A stretch of 64,000 nucleotides of DNA from Eumeta japonica (GCA_005406025.1 BGZK01001244.1:62001-126000); one strand, 5' to 3'. Shown: positions 34,871-47,475, counted from the stretch's first letter. Notes: a model not told the origin generated them from the letters alone. Program-made: numbers and translations.

Positions 34871-36857
34871 AGTCGACACCCAATACTAGTTAAAGGTATG
34901 TCAGACACGGTTATTTCTCCGTTTTCATAAAATGACGTCCCTTGGATCGTTTATGTTTATGTTTATAGATTTTACCTTTGCCTTGCTTTACGTATAACAA
35001 ATATAAATTGAATAATTGGGTCCGGTTGGCAATTTTGCGGAACCCTAAAAAGTTCTAATTTCAAACTAGTCACGTTCAAAAACTGAGCTAGCGTTCATCT
35101 GGATGTTTAGAGTAATCAGTCCTTGTAAATTTCCTTTTAACTATATGCAGAAAGATTAAATTCTATCTTTTTTGGTTTTATCCTTTTCTTGTTTGTGCGT
35201 TTACTACCATAAAAAAAACGAATCGTGAACATAACTTTCGATTGTCAGCCGTGTATGGGGCATCATACCGCTTTGATAGTTAAAGGCAACCTTGGCTCTA
35301 CATCGCAGAGAGAGTGCTCTAGGGGTCGACAAACTTTTTTCTTCTCGTAATTAAGAAGGCGAAACACTTGGCTCTTTCTGTCCTTTGTCAAACTTCTATA
35401 TTTTTTCGTATAAAATGTACTGAGTCATATATTATAAGTAAAGAATACCATCTGTCATCCATCTTTTTTTTTATTATGGAAAACAAAAAAAGTTTATAAA
35501 AATTTCTTAGCGAAATATGAAAAAGTCTCACGTTATCGCGACACCAACTGCCTTTAAAACGAAATATATGGTGTAATTAAACCCCACTAGAATAAGCGTT
35601 ATCTCAATCATGATTAAATAGAAAAAATTGCTCGCTTTAATCGGTTCGCTATTTTGTACTAGGGAGATGAGGTTTCAAAACGCTGAAAATTGTCATTGCT
35701 TATATAATTCACTTTCAATGACATTTTCTACCTCTTTGGTTTAAATGTCTTAGAAATTCGATATAGGTACCTGAATAATAATTTCATATATATACCAGCG
35801 CAAAAAAGGCAGTGAAATGCCTTCAACAAATAGTAGCAAACTAATACGATGAAAAATAAATACATTTTTAACTGGCAAAGTTGCTCTAGTATCCGTTGTC
35901 ATGATGATGTGGCAGTAATAGTCTCCTAAATCAAATTTCAGATAGATAGGGTTTAGACCTCAAGCTTGTGCTAATTTAGCGACCTGGAGGCTATTAAGGG
36001 CCGTCGAGGCCAATGCAGTTATAATGTCATTTTCAAATCGTCCATGGACGGGGACATAAAGCCTTACCTTCTGATTTGATGTGATGAGCGATTCTGTCCA
36101 CTCGGCTAATTCCTTGCTGACACCTTGATCCAAAGATAAATTCGATCAACCATAAATTACTAAGAATTATTCATTTTTCCTCATAAGTTAAACGACTGCA
36201 TATTTGAACTGAAGTTAGATGAAATTACAAAACATAAAATTGAAAAGCTGAAAAATGTAAACTAAATTCTCACAATTAAAAATCCCTTGGTTCGCTTTTA
36301 GAAAAATCCAAGTTTACTGGATTTAGTATACTTCCTTTTCTATTTCGATTTAGGTTTCACCAAGATGTGCGCGCGCATACGTTTGCCATAGATCACCGAG
36401 CACGGCCAAAGGTTGTCGACAGCCGCGGTTCCCATAATAAATCAAACATCGATTTAGTAACAGCTCTTTGTTGCAGCTCCGTGACCTGCCCTCTCTAATT
36501 AACCGCCATTAATTTTTTTTAAAGTCTTTTCGTTCTTATAATGCAATTAGAAAAATTATATTCGTATCAATGGCACTTGTTATTACAGTTTCGTAATGAG
36601 TAAGCTTTTGATCGTGAGCTGTGGAATTTTCGCAACGGTAATTAAACGCCGGTAAAAAAAAGGTTAATGATCATAAAGCGGTGCTTGATTTTAATGATCA
36701 ATCGCTGGACTCACCGCTAGCAGAACGCAGCGTCCTACCGGCAGGTCGTGACTTTAAACACATTTTACGCCAATACTAATTCATATACAAATTTAAAACT
36801 TATACCATTGGATAGTTTAACTCTTTCTTTTTAATTTGCCGTTTTTCGCTTCTCGAT

Positions 36858-37070
36858 TTAGTTAGTGTGGTCGCAATGGCCGAGATTTTCGTACGTGGGT
36901 CTCGTGTGCGCGCTCTCGCTAGACTTTTTAGGCTCGGGGTACTCAAACAAAACGCCTGGAATCGTGGGGGAAACAGCATTTCGATGGTTCGCCAGCAATC
37001 GACTTAAATAATCATATACGCTAGAATTGTCTTGCGTTAGAACAAGCTTGGAGAACTCATAACCAGACAT
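36858..37070 (-). CDS. Unrecognised 70-codon frame with coding-like composition
   Basis: The frame MSGYEFSKLVLTQDNSSVYD..., ending ENLGHCDHTN, lies in DNA less AT-rich than its surroundings and has an even amino-acid mix. No signal peptide, membrane segment or known domain is visible. A stop lies three codons above the ATG and no splice site is obvious, so it would be a single-exon microprotein or a fragment. Chance cannot be excluded at this length. Confidence 0.2.
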   Translation of the reverse strand: MSGYEFSKLVLTQDNSSVYDYLSRLLANHRNAVSPTIPGVLFEYPEPKKSSESAHTRPTYENLGHCDHTN

Positions 37071-38032
37071 ATAGAATTATCGCCTCAGTATTAGGAACAA
37101 TAGAGACGAAACATTCTTCAGCAAACAGTTATTCCTTGAAAGGCGACATAAATAAAATCAATCACTCAGACTTTACTGAACAGTTAAATCTGCAAAAGAA
37201 TTCGAAACGAATATAGGCCAGTATTATCCTCAATTAATCTAAGCACTGTCACAAATCAGCCCGTTTTACAAAGAAATCATACACTTTAAGTCTTTCCAAA
37301 AATGATCCACGTACAAGAGTCCTGAAGTGTATCATATGTTACCAAATATACAAGCGTCAACAAAAAAACCTCTTATTTTTGTGTAAATTGTCGAATAAAG
37401 TGCGTACTTTGTTCACCCAAACAGGTAGAAATTGTTTCACACATTATGTACAATACGGAATTCCAATATAAATAGCATGATTGGTCATCATATGAACAAA
37501 GTTAAACTTTTTGAATTGTTTTTGCCAAAGTATTACCAAAAAAAATAAATTTTGTAAATGTAGGATGTTTGTACGAGTTGCGTTTAACCAGATGTTTATG
37601 AATATCACATAAAAAAATATTTTGTCAGGTATACCTAATTAACAAAAATTGTAATTATATAACTGTTTTCTTTTTTGTTTAATTTCGTAATAAATTTGTA
37701 ATTTTAATCCATTTTCAATAGTAACAAATGTTTACAACCCCTGGTACAGTAACCTACTCGCCCGTTTGGATGTACTTCTGGCAGGACGCGTTTTGTTTCC
37801 ATACTATATGGGGCCTACCAGCAGAATGTGGGCCGGCTTCTAGCAGGACGTGCTTCTCTGCCAGGCTGTTCTTCCGGAAGCTCCTTCTAGCAGGTCTAGA
37901 ACCCGGGCGATTAATCATTAAGATAAGTACACTATATACTACCTCCTTGTACGAAAACTTTAGGAATTATAAAGAAACGAATATATTAAACTTCGATAAT
38001 AATTTAAATAAAGACATTAAAGTCTAAATATT

Positions 38033-38495
38033 GTTAGGTGATGATTATATCGGGAGTTCGAGGATTGAGATCAGACGAAAAGAAAACACACAGAAAAACA
38101 GGTTTATATTTCGATACACATAGTTACAATAAATGACTACGGAACCACTTAACTGTTTGTAGTTGATTGTACTTGAAATGTGAACTTACTGATCGCAGAA
38201 ATATAACTCACTCTTCAGCGCCCCAACCCTCGCGCATATACCCTTCAACTAGCAGTCTAGAATGTTCTTGAAATATGAATAAGTCAATAAATTATCTACA
38301 ACAAATAAGTCGTAAACATGTCGCGTCGAACATAAAACAATATATAGTGCGCTCTCAAAAATTGCACTTAAAAAATAAATACACTTAAAATAAGTAAAAA
38401 GTGGCAACGGAGGAGAAACGGAATGGGGACTACGGGGGGAGATGTTTTTCCTTTAGAGTACTATTCTCGAATTTTATTTTTCTTAGGATAATTAC
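38033..38495 (+). repeat. LTR-like repeat, copy 1
   Basis: Starts TGTTAGGTGATGATTATATC. It shares CAATAAATTATCTACAACAA, GTCGTAAACATGTCGCGTCG and GAGTACTATTCTCGAATTTT with 47178-47475 (TGTTAGGTTG..., CAATAAATTGTCTATAACAA, GAGTACTATTCTCGAATATT). The TGTTAG start suggests an LTR, but no CA end, primer site or internal retroviral-type gene is visible. Possibly two solo LTRs. Confidence 0.45.
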
Positions 38496-38523
38496 TTTAT
38501 ACTTTTATTTATTTTATTTTTAG

Positions 38524-38621
38524 CTCGGGAGCGCAGTTTGCAAGAACATCAACTAATGGAATACATCGTCAAAGACCGACAACTTAACTTGGAGAGCCAA
38601 GGCACGAAGCAAAGAAGTTAA
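38524..38621 (+). CDS. Possible terminal exon or transposon-derived coding scrap
   Basis: After TTATTTTTAG the frame, entered with two bases of a split codon, reads RERSLQEHQLMEYIVKDRQL, then NLESQGTKQRS and TAA. The charged helical composition resembles C-termini of MADF/Myb-type transposon-derived proteins. No upstream partner exon was found. It lies directly after the LTR-like repeat, so a mobile origin is likely. Confidence 0.25.
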
Positions 38622-39239
38622 AAATCTATTGGTCAATAATTCATCCCTGGTTAGGTATTTTTTTTAGGGCACTAATATTAATGAGTTAAATTAGAAATCG
38701 AAATGAAATGGACGCGTGACTTTTCTTCTGTAGATTCTTCGCTCATTATATGAACCTGATTTAATTTCTGAGTTTTGGGAGTCCAGTGTTAAGTGGTGGG
38801 GAGGCGATAATTCTGCACTATGAACACCTTAGACAAGGTGTTTCATAACAAAAGTGCTTAATATACCTTTTATTTTAAATTACGAAATTATTGAACTATG
38901 TCACTAAGCACAAAAACATCATATATTTCTGTTTTTTCTTATTTTAAACTAAAACTGAGATCACTAATGACTATAGTACATACTGAACTGAATCCTCTAA
39001 AATATTCATTTAGATTCAGAACACAAAAAAATGCGCTTGCAGCACCCTCCACGTGATCGAAGTAAAACTTCTTAAATGATAATTCATCACGGGTGTAATC
39101 AAACAATCACAGGACACAAACACAAAAAAATCATCATCATCATCATCGCTCAACCTTCAGCCAGTCGCAATGACTGAAAGGGACAAGTCCCGATACACCG
39201 AAGGGAGCGTAAATATCGGGGGGAGTGTAGGTTCTAGCT

Positions 39240-40130
39240 TGGATTAGGAGTGACGGGAGTGTAGAGCCAGCCGGTATTCGTGCAACCTTTAGCCAGAAAC
39301 TGGATTCGGGATAGGTAATAGATACTATAGTGTGTCAATAAATATAGTGGGGAAGGTATGTATCTTTTGTTTCTTTTTCGTTCTTCGTTTCCTTTGCTTG
39401 GTGCAGGCTTTGACGTCCATTTCTGAGAGTCGGAACAGTTCATCTGCAGCCTTTCTAATTTCTACTGTAGTCTGTGCTAATGTCGTTTATTCTTCTTGGT
39501 TCCTGTTGTAAAAACTACTGTCTTGTTATGCGAATCTCCCAAGTGCGAATAACTTTCTGTTGTAGAAGAACTTAAAGCAGAGTTGAGTAGATGGTGTCGA
39601 GCTCTTAAACAAATCCTTTCTGGATTTTTCTTCAGTCGATTTTTCATTGTTTATGTTCGCAGCTTGGTGAAGAAGTTTTAGCGACCGTTAAGAACTTGAC
39701 AAATGTCATCGATAGCCTTTTAAGTTTCCGCTTTGCTCTGTACTATAATCGCCTTTTCTTCTTGGTTCCTGTTGTAATAGCTCGGTCTACCCAATGCTCT
39801 CATGTGTAACTAGGACGTCTAATTTTTCTTTCTGTTGTAGTAGATCTTAAGGCGGTGCTCATTAGATGATGTCGAGCTTTTGTTTTGAAAGAAATCCTAA
39901 TTTCTCATTTTCCTTCTTCCTCCAATCTTTCATTCTTATTTTTCTTCCTTTAGTGCAGATCTCAATGTCCGTTTTTGAGAATTGGTAAAGATCATCCACA
40001 ATCTTTGTAATCTCTAGTTTCGTGCAGCCCATTTTTATTACTTACTACTGTCATAGCTCATTCTTGTCTTTGCAATTATCTCATATGTCTGGAATGTATA
40101 CTTCTCTTTCTCCTCTCTACACTATATCTT
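39240..40130 (-). repeat. Degenerate tandem array of about 270-285 bp, coding-like on minus strand
   Basis: Three related blocks centre near 39440, 39715 and 39985. On the minus strand they translate EIRKAADELFRLSEMDVKAC followed by TKQRKRRTKK; ET*KAIDDICQVLN; and EITKIVDDLYQFSKTDIEIC followed by TKGRKIRM. Between them LLQQKEKLDVL, LLQQKVIRTWE and two copies of LQQEPRR recur. Stops and frameshifts break every unit. It looks like the decayed remains of a repeat protein or of a repeated retroelement segment; I do not recognise the family. Confidence 0.45.
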
Positions 40131-40149
40131 TTTTCTCTCTCGTGTAACG

Positions 40150-43100
40150 AAATGTGCCTAAACGTGTCGCGTCCTTAAAATTTCTCTCAAAATTATCGTC
40201 CCATTATAGATTATAGAATCAGTTACTTAAGAAGTTTCACTTCAAAAAAATTCATCTGCTTTTGCATAATTTCAAATCCCTTTAAACAGTTTGATTCCTA
40301 GGATAAGACTACATCGACTGGATCTAATAAGGCTTTGTTTAAGATAGGGCAGGGAAACTTCTGAACTGGGAACATCTGGGTATAATATCTATGACTCGTT
40401 GACTCCGACGTCGACGCCGGACGCCTCGATCTAGATTATTCTAGATAAATAAATAGTTCTACATATTGCGGTAGGTTTTTCAGCGCGACAAGTCAATTAA
40501 CTTTTTTTTTTACAATATTTGTTTATTTTTTATTTAAGAAAAATAATAATATTATTTCATGGACAGCTGTAAAAATTAAATAAAACATGTTTGTTTTAAT
40601 TTACCAACTAGATAGAGAAAACAACAGATAATTGTGGCGTAGAGATTCAGAACGCCGAGTAAAATACAAATTATCTTCGTTTTGCAAGAAAGAAATAGCG
40701 ACGAACCTTGATTGGCGTACGATATTTACATGATTTTAATTTTTGTTTCACTTTTTATCACCACATCTATAAATACAATATTTTCACTATCAGACAACTA
40801 CCCAATTAGACATTCACTCCCAAACTATTCCCAAAAATAAAAACACTGACAAAGACACTTCCAGAACAAACTGCAAGGGGCTGAGTATAAGAATAAAACC
40901 GTATAAGTATAAAGTTTACGAGCGTATTTTAATGGACTACTAATTATTTGTTCGTTTTTGTAACCATTTACCGCAAAATATACATCGTGTAGTATTATTA
41001 TTGGCTTTGAGCACGAACTACACATTTGACGGATAAGGTGGTCCACACACAAAACGATTTTCTCTTTGTCCGAACATCAGTTGAAAACTGCTCAACGTGT
41101 CGCTATGGGAGTTGACCATTTAACAAGGAATCGTTGAGAGATCATTTTATTTTTTTAATTCCATACACCTTTCATCATTTTTTCATAAACCATAATGCCT
41201 AGACAAGCGAGCAGTTAACGGCTAGTATTAAATAAAAGTATGTGGATGTCCTATGTTTATTTTTTTCTAATTAGTTACAGCATATTACAAAGTTTTTCTG
41301 ATTGTTGAAAATTATGACTGTAACGATCGTGAGTATTGTGTCATTCAATACAACTCAAAACATTTCTTTTGTCACACTAACTTCCAATCACTCACACATA
41401 TAACATGGATATACATATATCTCACGTAGGTTCTTTCGAGACCCCAAAATGGAACCACCTAATATATAATGTTTTTAACTTACTTTAAGAAATAACGGTT
41501 GATTAATTCATCGACAATACAGTTATAACTAAATAATATGAACGTATTATTTCAACTCTGTGATCAAAAAATAAAAACTAAAAATTTTGTACATTTGCTT
41601 CAAACATGTTTTGTTACTAATTACTTTTTCAATCAAAGCCAAATGTATATGTAGAACATCGTTCGGAGTTTTTTATGTAAAAGTTATATAGTGTATAGTT
41701 GATATAGTGCACATTCTTTTTCTAGGTGTCAGAACGTTAATGTATTACTTGATTTTATAAGCATTCAAAAAATAATCACACTTCACTGTTTCTCAAGGGA
41801 CTTTCATCAAACAAAAAATATTTTCAATGACCATGCTTCTGCAGTCGAATGTCGCAAATAATTAATAATAACATCATAACAATTTTTTCCCCACAGAATT
41901 ACACGGTTGAGAGAAACATAAATACTGAAAATATCGGATCACAATAAAGGTGTACAAGTAAAACCCCAACATTATTTGAATCCTCAAATACTATCCCCAT
42001 AATACCACACCGGTCGGTGTGCGGCGTACCTAAACCTACCATACGGAGACACACGCGCACGCACGAGCCGTGTGTATTTTCGTCTTTCACAATTCGTTGA
42101 TGTCCGACCCACGGTAGGTACGTGTGCGGTAATTAATATTTCACAATGGCAATCTAGATTTGTTTCGTGCTTCGACCACAATCGAGTGATTTAGATTAGG
42201 CAAGTGATGGACCGCGGTGACCTTCAACTTCTTTTTTTCCAATTTGACAGTCGACTCCATCATTGTTTCTCGACGGCCTTACAGTAGATGGCGCGGCTGT
42301 TGGTTTTATTCAAAACCGCGAATGAACTAACGTGCTGAAATACTAATACGATTAGCGTGGGATGAATTTTAGTAGAAAACAAACGATTTTTGTTTTATCC
42401 ACACATAGGCCGCGCATGCGAATAGGGTATAGTGGTAGAAGTTAGCCAACTATGACGAAGCGAGAATTAAACGTGTGATTGTGGCATATGTAATGGCATC
42501 AAGACATGTGGATACGAATCAGATTTGATGAAAAGCAAATTTTAGTTCATTATTTAACTGTTAGAATTTAAGGAAACAAATTTAGAATGCAAAGCATTCC
42601 GTGGACACTCCGAAGAGCCCGGGTTCTTGCTTTAAATTTATCCAAAGAAACTATGGATATATCTTGAAGAAGTATTTAAAATAAATAATTAGTACTCAAT
42701 TCTAGCTTCTACAGTTTATTGTATTCGTAATTAATTGAACATTTTTTTAATAAAATTTCAGTTTCGAAGTTCTTTAATTAAAAGGCGATATTTAAGGGGA
42801 GAAATTTCTTCGAATGATAAATGATCTCCCCAACGATGTTCAATAGAGAACTATCCAGAACCTTTAGTAGTTATTCATTAAAACTGGTAAACCAATTTGT
42901 GTATACATACTCACGTAGAATATTTATATACATTTTGCATATAATTTAATACATGAAAAGGGCAAATGATTGTTTTCATATCACGAAAAAGTTTTGATTT
43001 TGCGGAGTGGTGTGGATGTGGATTGTTCTTATTAATTGTCTATGGTTTTCTTGATTTGGACAACTTTATTCATTATTTGTGCCTTAGCATACACAAATAA

Positions 43101-43190
43101 ATTCAGAAATGTCGTCAGTACTTACATATGCTTATTATTAATATAAGGAATAGTTTTTAAAAAATGTAACCACGTTTCCCGCGTAATATC
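40150..43190. other. AT-rich spacer, no gene seen
   Basis: No supported exon or RNA gene. GC rises at 42000-42310 without a coherent frame; the pair of overlapping minus-strand frames there shows no motif. Confidence 0.4.
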
Positions 43191-43195
43191 GCTCG

Positions 43196-43470
43196 TCAAA
43201 CCAGAGTAATCCGTGTAGTCGTGTCTTTGTTAAAAAAAAAAAACAAAAACAGATCATTATTCAAATTTTGCAAGAGTTCATTACGCTCGTTCGAATTTCG
43301 AACGCGCTCTTGTTCGAATTTCAAACGTCGTGTTCCGCGCGTCCTTCGCGGCGAGATGGCTGCAATGAGCAGCATAGTGCTTGTACCTATTGTACGCACG
43401 ATAGACAATCGAAGAGAACCAACTAGGAAGGATATCTATCTCTGGATCGTATCACTCTACTAAATTAGAC
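43196..43470. repeat. GC-richer block with local TTCGAA inverted motifs
   Basis: CTCGTTCGAATTTCGAACGC and TTGTTCGAATTTCAAACGTC at about 43288-43328 are partial repeats of each other and each is self-complementary around TTCGAA. Open frames exist on both strands through the block, a sign of composition rather than coding. Confidence 0.35.
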
Positions 43471-43640
43471 GTTGTCTATTTGTCTCTGGTACGTCGAATG
43501 TGCCCCATGACTGGCAGTGACCCCATTCTTAAATTAATACAATTATCTTTTCTGACTAGTTTCTGTTCTCATATTTTGATATTCCCTTTTATTTATTTAC
43601 ATTTATTCTTATATCTGCTACACACGTACACACACACACA

Positions 43641-43683
<43 letters not shown>

Positions 43684-44149
43684 ATATAATGACAGGGACA
43701 AAATTTTCTCATCCGCCTGGGAAAATACCAACTGGGATAGAAGATGCAAAGAAAACAGTTGGGATTGTCTAACATTCACAAAAAGTTTTTATTGACGAAC
43801 CATTTCGAAAAATACTGCTTGTTGAAGTTCGATCAAAGAAATACATCCTAAATAACAAATCTGACTTTTACTTTCAGCGAGACATCGAATTAACTTCTCT
43901 GATTTCCATGTCATAAAGAAGATATTTGTCAAACTGTAATGTCAATCGCTGTCAAACTCATTATAACGACCTTCTAATTTGGAATTAGCTGCCAGAATTA
44001 CCTTGACAATGTTGTCATTAAATATTCATATATGAAAAACCGCTTAATCCTTCAACATTTATAATATACTGGTGGAGACATCAAACACGGTTCCTTCGAG
44101 ACTTATTAGTTTACCGTTGACCAGAGCCAACGAGGATGTCGGGATGTTC

Positions 44150-44862
44150 GCTTCATCGTATTAGAAAGACTATTTGAATATGTGAACAATTAAAAATGTG
44201 TAAATTCAAGGCTTCTCTACCTCTGAGTTAAAATTGGGCCGATATGGATTTTTATTTTAAACGTATACGCCCCAGACATGTGCAAACAGAATTAGCTACT
44301 GAATGCGATATTTGTGTAGAAGGTGAGAGAGTCGAACCAGCGAAGGAGTTTGTAAGCTTTGGTAGTCTGTTTACAAACTACCCAATGGTAAGCGTGGTGG
44401 AGACATCGAAAGAAGAGTGAATGCAGAAAATAAAGTGAATGGGACCTTGCTCGCTATTATGAAAAGTAAAAGAGCTTAACTACAAACGCGTTTGGCTATT
44501 AATAATAGAGTCCCGATCCCTACTCTTATGTACAGTATTGAAAATTGAGTATTTCAGAAGAAAAATGAAATTAAAATCGACGTGGTGGAGAAGTATTCTC
44601 AACGTAAAATGTATGGAGTTGTTTGAAAGATAGATGTAGAAACAGTGATGCGACGGAGCGATGTGTTTTGAAAGAAGATGCAGTGACTAGAGTAGAAAAA
44701 GGTACTTTGCGGTGGTTTGGCCATCTGGAGAGAATTAATGAAAGTAGACTGACAAAACTAATTTATAGAGCAGATATGTGATGGAAAGGTCGGCAAGGGT
44801 TGCCCAGAAAATCCTATGCAGGCCAAATTTGCAGCAAAAGGGCCAAAAAATTGGTTGCCTGT
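44150..44862 (+). pseudogene. LINE ORF2 C-terminal fragment, copy 2 (left part)
   Basis: Across frames it reads GERVEPAKEFVSFGSLFT, then GGDIERRVNAENKVNGTLLA and IMKSKRA, then RVPIPTLMYSIEN and a degenerate CGGLAIW region corresponding to RWFGHL. This extends further 5' than copy 1 but carries many stops and shifts. It is interrupted at about 44870 by the short inverted-repeat element and resumes at about 45352. Confidence 0.8.
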
Positions 44863-44875
44863 AAAGTCGGTATAC

Positions 44876-45355
44876 GGGCGAAAGTTTTACGTGACAACGA
44901 CTTTGAGTGGTAAAATCATTTTAATGTGAATATTCATTCGTATAGTAGGAAGAAGGATGAAATAATAGTAACAATTTAAAACATTTATTTATACAAAGAA
45001 TTATATTTAAAACATTAATTTATACAAAGAATCTCGCACTGAATTTCATATTAACAAAATTTTATTTTACCTTTACACATACATACGTATTTATATACAA
45101 ATATACATACAATAACTTGCAATACATTTCGCTCTTAGGCGGGCTAACTGTGCTCGAGTGGAAGGGACGCGTGCCTTTCACTTTTTATGTCTGTCTCTCT
45201 CGCTCTTAGGCGGGCTAACCATGCCCGAGTGGAAGGGACGCGTGCCTCTCACTCGCTCTCATTGTGAGCGCATAACGTGAGCGGAGCGTAACGCAGTTTC
45301 TTGAAGTGTCACCCGGCAAACCAATTTATAAGAGTTGTCACGTCAAAAAGCACCC
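44876..45355. mobile_element. Inverted-repeat element nested in the LINE copy
   Basis: The left end CGGGCGAAAGTTTTACGTGA followed by CAAC pairs with the right end GTTGTCACGTCAAAAAGCAC followed by CCG. Outer TIR-like arms are about 23 bp with several mismatches. The element separates LINE-like sequence ending near 44862 from its continuation (GAAACCAACGAGCTTGCACA, to about 45480). No transposase is encoded. It contains a tandem duplication (next entry). Confidence 0.6.
45130..45253 (+). repeat. Two tandem 53-bp repeats with 71-bp period
   Basis: CGCTCTTAGGCGGGCTAACT at 45130 recurs at 45201. Each copy continues through CGAGTGGAAGGGACGCGTGC with about four differences. The spacer is pyrimidine-rich. 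Confidence 0.9.
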
Positions 45356-45485
45356 GAAACCAACGAGCTTGCACAAAAACGTTGATGGATGTCAATAAAG
45401 CAAGAGAGATATACAATAATCATGCATATGGAAATCTATAGATTCTACCTACCCTTCTGGGAAATAGGCGGGAGTTTATAATTAT
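45352..45485 (+). repeat. LINE 3' tail, continuation of copy 2
   Basis: The order ACCAACGAGCTTGCACAAAA, GTTGATGGATGTCAATAAAG, 'tctacctacccttctgggaaatag' parallels 26680-26785 (AACGAGCCTGCTTGAAACGA, CATGTCAGTGAAACAAGATA, CTACCTTTTTGGGTAATAGA). This supports the nested insertion upstream. Confidence 0.7.
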
Positions 45486-46371
45486 AATATATTTACAGTA
45501 AATAAGAGTTGTGAAAATTATACTTTAACATTGACAGATTTCACAGTTTAGCTAAATATTTATTTTTTTAGTGAGAAGCAAAAAAAATTGCAAATTTTAA
45601 TTCTGACGGTGGAGTCATCACTAATATAAATTACAAATGAAATATATAGAAAAGTATAAATTGAAATAATTAAAAATATTCAAATAGTTTCAGTAAAAGA
45701 GTCTGTGCTTCCGGAAAAATATATGAGCAAATATTAATTTTTTTTGACAGTACCTTTTGCTATCCGCATTAAGTTTTATATCAGCTATGGCTGTAACCAG
45801 TATATATTTTTTACCCACCTACAGCTAATTAAAAATAAAATAAAGTGGTGCCATCCAGAAAAAAAATTAAGTGAGCAGAAAGTAGGCTTTGTTACTGGCA
45901 TTCGATAAAATTGATATTAGGTAATCGGTAACGACATTAATAGTCACTTATTAAAATATTATCGATTTATTCAATAAGTAAATAATATCACTATTAAAAT
46001 ACAATAATAGTATAATAAAATGTAATACGATCGCATTTTAATCACAATTGTATTTCTTTTACCTGGTTTAATATAGTTTTTTTTAATTATGTTCAGTCAT
46101 GTCACCTTTGGGATTTTTTAAAACTTTCAATTTAAAAAAAAATCGCATTCCGTCGTGTACGCGAGATTAATGTAATTTCTTTGTTCCATCTCGTGCGTAA
46201 TTGGATAGCAATACGGTAGTTCTGGGTCCGTATAGATTTAAGATAACCATGCACTGCAGAACCGTCTCTACGGAACCGAACAAATCAGCCACTTGCAACA
46301 GGATGACAATCTAGATTTCCAACCTAGTTTTTTTGTAGCATTTTCAAGGAGCGAACAAGTACGTGAGTCGT

Positions 46372-46640
46372 TAGAGAGTAGGTGGTCACCGACACCCATG
46401 AACACTCGCAACTCCAAAGGACTCACCAGTGCGTTGCCGGCCTTTTGGGTAGCGATAAGATATCTGACAGAGGATAGAATGGACTGATGGATCTCATTGG
46501 ATGGAGTCCATTCCCCCACAAACCCAAGAGCTTTGTGGGGGAATGGAGACGCGAATGTGCCACTGGAACTCTCATTCAGTGGACGAAAGGCGAGAGTGGA
46601 AGATGCTACGTTACATCTATATTCTGTGAGAGTACGGTGT
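46372..46640 (+). repeat. Dispersed repeat shared with 28.4-28.66 kb
   Basis: The homologous second copy (landmarks under the first). The open frames across it on both strands are repeat shadows. A local inverted repeat, CATTCCCCCACAAACCCAAG against 'gctttgtgggggaatg', lies at 46508-46546. Confidence 0.65.
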
Positions 46641-46879
46641 CTCAGTGGTCGAACCTTCCCATTTTCCTGCTGCTGCCAAGTTGGTCACAACAGGGCTTTA
46701 CTACATATTTTTATAATTATAAATAAAATTTTACCAATTTTCTGTCATTTGCTTACACTAATCTAAGTTCATTTCTACAAATGAACCGAGTCATAGACAC
46801 TTCCGTAGAATATAATACAATATCTACACAACTAAAATATGAAATAGTGCTAGTAATGCAAAATCATGAAAGCTTGCAG

Positions 46880-47140
46880 TGCACTGATGCCCTGCCGCAT
46901 CGTAGTAGTCAGCAGTTCAACACTGTACCCAAGGTTCTGGATTTCCACGAAGAACGGTTAAGAGCTACCCTTTACTGTCGCTGGCCCTCGACCTTGACCA
47001 CGCCGTCGCTCCGGCTGGTCAGAGGCCGTCCCACGCTGCGGCGTAAGTTCGCGATCACACTCGAGAGCTTTATGGACGATGTGACCTGCGCAGGTACTGC
47101 CACTCCAGTTCACCGATCTTGATGTGGATAAGTGATTTGC
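46880..47140 (-). pseudogene. LINE ORF2 C-terminal remnant, different family
   Basis: On the minus strand the frames give GELEWQYLRR / AGHIVHKALE, then VGRPLTSRSDGVVKVEG, then RVALNRSSWKSRTLGTVLN. This follows the order of the common insect LINE C-terminus (W-W-AGHV..., GRP-TRW-DD-VKVAG, ...W...LGEAYVQQW). Stops and frameshifts are present. Frames on the plus strand are shadows of it. Confidence 0.6.
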
Positions 47141-47177
47141 GTGTAAGTTCAAAGATAATTCATGTTATTATTATATT

Positions 47178-47475
47178 GTTAGGTTGAATATGTAAACAAA
47201 TGTATACTGAATAAGTAATTTTTCTCTTCTCCGATTGTAAAAACAAGGCAATAAATTGTCTATAACAAACAAGACGTAAACGTGTTACGGCCGACTTAAA
47301 CGAACAAGATTTGTTGCATTCTGGAATATTCTAAGAAAAAAAAAATGCGTTCGAAATGCAAACACTAGTACATACGCGCTGGCGATGGAGAGACGCGAGC
47401 TGGCTGGGGAGCTATTAACGTTTTGAAGATAAAAAATATGGAGTACTATTCTCGAATATTTTTCTAGGGGAATTA
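47178..47475 (+). repeat. LTR-like repeat, copy 2
   Basis: Matches 38033-38495 in the same orientation and order. Immediately downstream, near 47510, is the minus-strand B-box-like GTTCGATTCT, and at 47621 a plus-strand A-box-like GGTGGTCGAGTGGTCAGCG. Two SINE remnants may have accumulated here. Confidence 0.45.

Noticed and set aside
43480..43775. Open frames on both strands across a (TA)n tract
   Set aside because: The peptides are runs of Tyr-Ile made by the microsatellite.
46268..47152. Cluster of overlapping frames on both strands
   Set aside because: Shadows of the dispersed repeat and of the decayed LINE; the only meaningful reading is the minus-strand LINE remnant.
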